Positions 59,342 to 64,000 of a stretch of 64,000 bases of DNA are shown here, one piece after another. Every line of letters starts with the position of its first letter. Position 1 is the stretch's first letter. Below the pieces are notes generated by a model. That model was not told where the DNA came from. It did no database searches and was given only the letters and a program-made list of their open reading frames with translations. Source of the stretch: Plantago ovata (lineage: Eukaryota; Streptophyta; Magnoliopsida; Lamiales; Plantaginaceae). Location of the stretch: NCBI GenBank assembly GCA_028274465.1, contig CM051457.1:17247097-17311096 (forward strand), given 5' to 3'. A program made the position numbers and the translations under genes.

Positions 59342-60204
59342 TAGGGATGTGCAAAAAAATCAAAACCCGAAAACCGATCTGAAAAACCGATCCGGTAGTT
59401 TCTGTTCGGATTACGGATCACTACTTTTCTCATTTTCGGTTATCGGATTAATCCGATCCGATCATATTTTTTTTAATATATTACTACATACCATATATAA
59501 AGTCTAAACACCTAACCCTAAACTTCATTTCCTCCACCCTATTCTTTTTCCTCCTTCCTAATCTATTTCTATACATAAAAATTGCCTCCTCCCCACTCTA
59601 ATCCATCTCTGCCAGAGCAAACAAAACGTTTCTTCTATTCTTCTTCAATCTTAAAACTTTGCCCGCACCAGAATTCTACTTCTATCTCGGATTCCTCCTG
59701 CTATGTTGCCGCCTTCTACGATTTGCTGCTATGTTCACTAATTACAATCACCGAGGGTAGGTAGAACCCTAGTTTTTTTTATTTGAATTCGATTTTCTCC
59801 ATTGAATTAGTTTAGGGGTTTTGTATAGATTTGAATAGTAATTAAGAAGTGGAAGGATTTGTATTGATTGTGACAGGAAACAATGAGATCTTGCACTTGT
59901 GAATATTATTCATTCATTTAATAATGAGATCTTGTAATTGTATTATGTTGCTTATTTTTGTGAAATCTTGTTTCTTCATAGTCGGTGGCAGTGAGGAGAA
60001 GAAAGGCCGTTTAGTTTTTATTTTAATAAATAATTTTCAGATTTAACGGATTAATCCGAGTCCGATCCGATTATTTTCGGACCAATCCAAAATCGATTCG
60101 AAATTTCGGATCGGATTTTGGATTGAACAAAACTTCACTGTTCGGATCGGATCAATCCGAAATTCGGATCGGATTTGATCCGATCCGCCCCATACCCAGC
60201 CCTA
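59342..60204. mobile_element. Non-autonomous hAT transposon with subterminal CGGATCGGAT repeats
   Basis: Ends TAGGGATGTGC at left and CCCAGCCCTA at right, flanked by an exact 8-bp duplication TCCATAGT (59334-59341 and 60205-60212), as expected for hAT. Both ends carry many copies, in both orientations, of CGGATCGGATT/AATCCGATCCG, typical of subterminal transposase-binding repeats. The 863-bp element encodes no transposase. Its middle (about 59500-59770) is pyrimidine-rich with an ORF of about 60 codons ending near a GGTAGGTAG donor-like site, perhaps the 5' UTR of the ancestral transposase gene. It lies in the spacer between the divergent RINGv and 71-aa genes. Confidence 0.85.
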
Positions 60205-60408
60205 TCCATAGTAATGGTACTTGATATATCGGCAAAGTATTCGGGCATTTTTTGAAACAGGGTATAGTTGAGGGTTCTTTATGTTATTTCGCTCTAGTAC
60301 TGTTTTCAGTATCTTCACTCCAAAACCTTTTTTGTTGCCGACAGTACAAGTTTAGTCGCTCTAGATTTGTGGAAGCTACTGCAATTGAGTTGAATTGAAT
60401 CGAAGAAG

Positions 60409-61424
60409 ATGAAGTATTGGGATTGGTACTTGAAGATATCCATCGTGTCGGCCATGATTGGAGGTTCAATGGAGCTTTTCATGATCAAAACCGGCTTCTG
60501 TGTGAGGACCCTCCTTCTCGCATCTATTTCTCACTTGTCGTATTTTCAATTTATTTTTCTCATTATATCTGTGAATCCCTAGCCTGATTGTGAATCAAAT
60601 TTGTAATGTTTATAGTTCCTTTTTCGTTTTGAGGCTTGGATAAGTTTAATTTAATTTCCATTTTCTCTAATTATTAGGGTTTTAGATTTCAGAGCTTCTA
60701 TTGATTCATTATAAAGGCTTTGTGATTGAAGTTCACAGTTTATGCGCTTTGGTATCCGGTAATGTGATGAGATTGTTGTGTACTGCTTGTTATACACTAA
60801 TACACTATTTACCTTATGAAGCTTAACTGTGAGATTGCAGCAAGTCTTGTTTATGTTACCTTATTATTCTGCTAATGGGATGGTTCTAGGATGTAGTCAG
60901 ATCATTCGAGCTTGGTATACATGACTAATATATGTAGACCCTTTTCAACTTGAGTAATTACGCGGGTGTTGGATTCGGCTATTTCATGAAATAGTTTCAG
61001 TGTTTGGCCTAAAATGAATTGTGCAAGTGCCATATCCTTGTCGGGGGTGTCAAGTGTTGAACAAAGGTGTGTACTCATGAATAAAGCTGATGAAGCTGTG
61101 TTTTTGGACCATTCTCTTGTAATATGTTTTAGTTAATTGGACAAGTTTTATGTTCCAGTTCACTGTGAATGAAAGTATTTAAGCTCTATGTTGTTCTGTG
61201 GTGACATGCTTCTTTTTGCAGACTTTTGTTCATGTTTGTAACTATTACAATAAGTTCACACAATCATGTGGTTTTTCCTTTTCTTTTGGATTTGAGCAGA
61301 TGATAAAGTAACAGTCTTGGAGGCTGAGAAGCGGGCATGGGAAAATTCCCCTGAAGCTCAGGCTGTTAGAGATGCTCTCAATCCGTGGAGGGGTAAGGAT
61401 AAGCAAGAGGAGAAGAGTTCCTGA
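60409..61424 (+). CDS. Small single-pass membrane protein, 71 aa, unknown function
   Basis: Two exons (60409-60499 and 61300-61424) join in frame to 71 aa. The N-terminal half is MKYWDWYLKISIVSAMIGGS followed by MELFMIKTGF, one hydrophobic helix (about residues 8-26) with aromatic residues at its N-terminal edge. The C-terminal half, YDKVTVLEAEKRAWENSPEA followed by QAVRDALNPWRG, is a charged amphipathic helix with a Pro-Trp-Arg motif and a Lys/Glu tail. The clean intron phase and the composition argue for a real, conserved gene, but I do not recognise a named family. The size and topology are reminiscent of small mitochondrial inner-membrane assembly factors, which is only an analogy. The donor is TTCT|GTGTGAG. 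The intron (800 bp) carries a dispersed repeat at 60945-61065. Confidence 0.8.
60945..61065 (+). repeat. Dispersed repeat copy in intron of the 71-aa gene
   Basis: Diverged relative of the sequence at 40380-40505, sharing GGCTATTTCATGAAATAG, GGCCTAAAATGAATTG and a TGTCGGGGGTGTC-like end. It has no coding capacity; the family is unknown (SINE- or LTR-fragment-like). Confidence 0.5.
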
Positions 61425-62540
61425 TTCATCATTCATTTCTCAAAGGTTGGGCTTATTTCTTAGTTTTATTGTTCATCCTTACTGCTTCTCCTATAACTAG
61501 AATTGTCAATTTGTCATAAGTAGCTTTTTGTATACAAAATAGCAGTTTGTAGTTTTCTCATTTACAACGTAGTGGGAATATGCAATTTTACAAATTCTAG
61601 GTGCCTAGTATATTTCTACCCCCTCTCCCCCCAACACAACGGTTTTGGAGCTATGAAGCTACTTCATATCTCCTGCTCCTGTTCCTGTATCTGTTGTGGT
61701 GACACCTTTGGCACACACTTGATTTTCTTTTCCTTGTGATGACTAGTCTAGAAGACATTATGCTACATGCCACACCTTAATTTTAGTTATGCTATAGTTT
61801 TAAGATTGTTTGGGACTTTGGGTATAATTATCGATTTGCATGCTGTCTTTCCTTGGAAGCTACTAGAATTGCTCCGATCATGCACCGAATGGCATGTAGT
61901 TTTATCCGCTAGTGATCGCCTTATCTTTCTATTGCAGAGAACTGGATAATTCTATATTTAAAGTTTAAACTACTTCCAGTTGGCACTGAAAAATAGGAGA
62001 TGAGAAACATTGGCAGTCTGGCACTGTAAGTGTCTTCATCTCGCGACTCCCATAGAATTTTGATAGAGAAAACATGTGGTGTAATCATAAGTCGAAGCGA
62101 CAATTATACTTGTCTAATCATAAGTCGAAGCGACAATTATAGTTGTCTAGTATTATTCACATTGTCAGAGAAACGTGAAATTTGGTGCTGCCGCCACATA
62201 CTGTATTGTGGTCACTTTGGTATACAATATCATGATTTTAACGGAACTTTTTAGCAGAAACGATATAAGCAGTGAGTTGGTTTACATGTTTATAATTGAA
62301 AAACTAAGCCAAAAACAACTAAAACGTGAAAGCAAACTATACCAGCCATACTAGTAAAATAGGAGTCCTATTATATGATGGAACAATAATGAAAAAAAAA
62401 ATAGATTTGAAGTTGGACCTAGGAATTGAAAAAGAAGCATAACTGACAGGAACAATACTACTGTCTATCATCAAACTTGTAAGATAACTAATAAGTGAAT
62501 GTTAAAGGAGTACTAATGGCCACTACTGAAGATCGACCCA
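61425..62540. other. Intergenic DNA with a 33-bp tandem duplication
   Basis: The 3' UTR of the 71-aa gene comes first. At 62083-62148 a 33-bp unit beginning AATCATAAGTCGAAGCGAC is repeated twice with one difference. The remainder has no coding signal; the end (62390-62540) is probably the 3' UTR of the minus-strand F-box gene. Confidence 0.6.
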
Positions 62541-64000
62541 TCATCGCAAAATAGAAAAAATAGAAATCTCATCCAACCAACAAGGATCATACTCTGGCTC
62601 TGGGTCTGTTTCCCACCTTAACCGGAATTTAAATTGCTTCTGGTTATAAGGAACTAACAAAGTGTTAATCAACTTGTCCAGATCTATATTTCTCCACTCC
62701 ATGACATTTTCTTCGAAGACCTCCACTCTAACTTGCTCATAATCTTTAAGGCAAGCATCTTCTTTCATTGAATCGAGGAAATTACAGTCGGTATGATGAC
62801 GGCACAACACCTGTAAAATCAACAGAAAGCTGTAGGTATATGGATACCGGCTGATCCACATGTTTCGTTCATTGCAGTTGCTACCACTTCTCGACATTAA
62901 TTCACTCACAAGATCCTGAAAATGCTGGCTGTTTCCCCAAATAACAGAATGGCACCCTAAGTTCTCCAGAAATATTCTGGATGTCTCAATCATATAGATA
63001 TCATCAACTCCAGTCTGAAACCAGACCGGGAAACATCCATCAAGCAGTTCATCTCTATGAATGATGACGACTCCAATTCTCTTTGTCTTCTGCTAAGATC
63101 CATGTTCCAGTTATTACCATAATACCCCTTAAATTGGACTACACAAGCATTTGGAACGTCAAGTTGAGCTCTCTTAAAATCCCAGCCCTGCTTCAAGGTT
63201 AAATACTTGAGCGATTTGCTTGAAATCCGTATGTCTCTATATCCAAAATAATGTTCGAGGGTCAACTTCTGGATGAAAGGAAATCTGGATGAGAAATCAG
63301 AGAAGAAGTTATCACTCACATTCACATCTCCCAGTGACAATACACGCAAGTTGCAGAATTGAACATGAGGATCTAACCGAGACTCAAATTCCACGAAAGA
63401 GAAATTTGCTTCATGATAATGAAATTTGACAAGGTTGATCATATTGGACACATCCAGTTTCATTATACCACCACATGAACATAAATCCAATTTCTTAATC
63501 GAAGGACATCCTCGCAGAATATCCTGAATCGTATCTTCATTGATACAAACATTGCGTAAATTTAAAGACTCAAGACGACAACAGAGTAACACGAGCGGGT
63601 CAACTGTGCAACATTCAAGTGATAATTTAGTGAGGGTGTTCGTTGCGAAAACATGGGAAGGTATAGCATAATCTACGTCTACGAATGTCAAATCAAGCTC
63701 ATTCGCACTCAATTCTAAAGCCCACGTGACAATTTCATTAACCAGAGCAGAGTTACGCTCGTCTGTTGTATCATCCATGCGGAGCACCAACCCTTCTATC
63801 TTCAGTCCTAAATATTGATATCTTCTTATAGATTTCTCCACGAAGTTAGAAAACTCATCTGAAAATTTGGGCGGCATGGTAGATTTCCATGGTTTTTTGA
63901 AATCTCTTTGATCGAAAGAGAGTATAGGGCGTGTAAACCATGCATTGTGCCAAGATTTGGATGACAAGCAGGTTCTTGCAGCGTCTTTTCCCGGGAGGAA
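62541..64000 (-). CDS. F-box/LRR protein, 5' end outside window, one frameshift
   Basis: Substrate-adaptor type protein for SCF ubiquitin ligases. From the window edge the minus strand reads LPGKDAARTCLSSKSWHNAW, the end of an F-box, then LRR-type repeats (ELDLTFVDVDYAIPSHVF, TLTKLSLECCTVDPLVLLCC, RLESLNLRNVCI, CPSIKKLDLCSCGGIMKLDV, LRVLSLGDVNVSD, IQKLTLEHYFGYRDIRISSK). This frame stops at 62990. A second frame (to 62541) continues with DELLDGCFPVWFQTGVDDIY, FLENLGCHSVIWGN and VEVFEENVMEWRNIDLDKL. That frame is open upstream to about 63105, so a 1-nt shift lies between about 63050 and 63105. No intron of plausible size explains it. The gene may be a pseudogene or carry an assembly indel. The N-terminus is outside the window, so the gene is partial here. 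Confidence 0.75.

Noticed and set aside
1..64000. Search for a novel multi-gene system (defence island, biosynthetic cluster, CRISPR)
   Set aside because: Genes are unrelated housekeeping genes in mixed orientations with large introns; no repeat-spacer array, no clustered enzymes of one pathway, no receptor cluster.

Overview
This is nuclear DNA from a flowering plant. It has GT-AG introns, AT-rich intergenic DNA full of transposon relics, a plastid-targeted acyl carrier protein, a vacuolar NHX antiporter, a RUNKEL/ULK4-type kinase and a classical arabinogalactan protein. The genes look eudicot, possibly an asterid; I cannot name the species from sequence alone. I spliced each model by hand by following splice sites and keeping the reading frame. 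NHX (557 aa), ACP (135 aa), RUNKEL (1361 aa), the RINGv ligase (414 aa) and a small membrane protein (71 aa) all close in frame with no repair.

Layout: 1-4480 is gene-poor DNA ending in the NHX promoter. 4480-12200 (+) is a class I vacuolar Na+(K+)/H+ antiporter with a 5' UTR intron and MITEs in its introns. 12320-13410 holds a Tourist-like MITE and a Ty1/copia fragment. 13640-22620 (-) is a tandem pair of VAP27-like (MSP-domain) genes, and each has a different lesion in its C-terminal half. 22640-28510 is repeat-rich: palindromic GCTCC arrays, micro-LINE insertions, a V-ATPase subunit B pseudogene and tandem repeats. 28640-30220 (+) is the ACP gene. 30221-33400 is intergenic. 33419-33808 (-) is an AGP26-like proteoglycan gene, and 34448-41203 (-) is RUNKEL. 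42255-47589 contains a decayed L1 LINE interrupted by a hAT MITE, then a second L1 LINE with a 12-bp target-site duplication that ends about 70 bp upstream of the TATA box of the next gene. 47884-54185 (+) is a tandem-BRCT, MDC1/PTIP-like gene. 54779-58508 (-) is a RINGv membrane E3 ligase. 59342-60204 is a non-autonomous hAT element. 60409-61424 (+) is a 71-aa membrane protein of unknown function. 62541-64000 (-) is an F-box/LRR gene running off the window edge.

These are independent housekeeping genes, not an operon or pathway cluster. The most notable points are the VAP27-like pair with separate C-terminal defects, the LINE beside the core promoter of the BRCT gene, several extremely short LINE insertions recognised by their target-site duplications, and arrays of a self-complementary GCTCC motif. 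Three genes (VAP27 copy 2, the BRCT gene, the F-box gene) each need about one extra base to read through. This could be real decay or assembly indels. I found no CRISPR array, tRNA, rRNA or cluster resembling a new defence or biosynthetic system.
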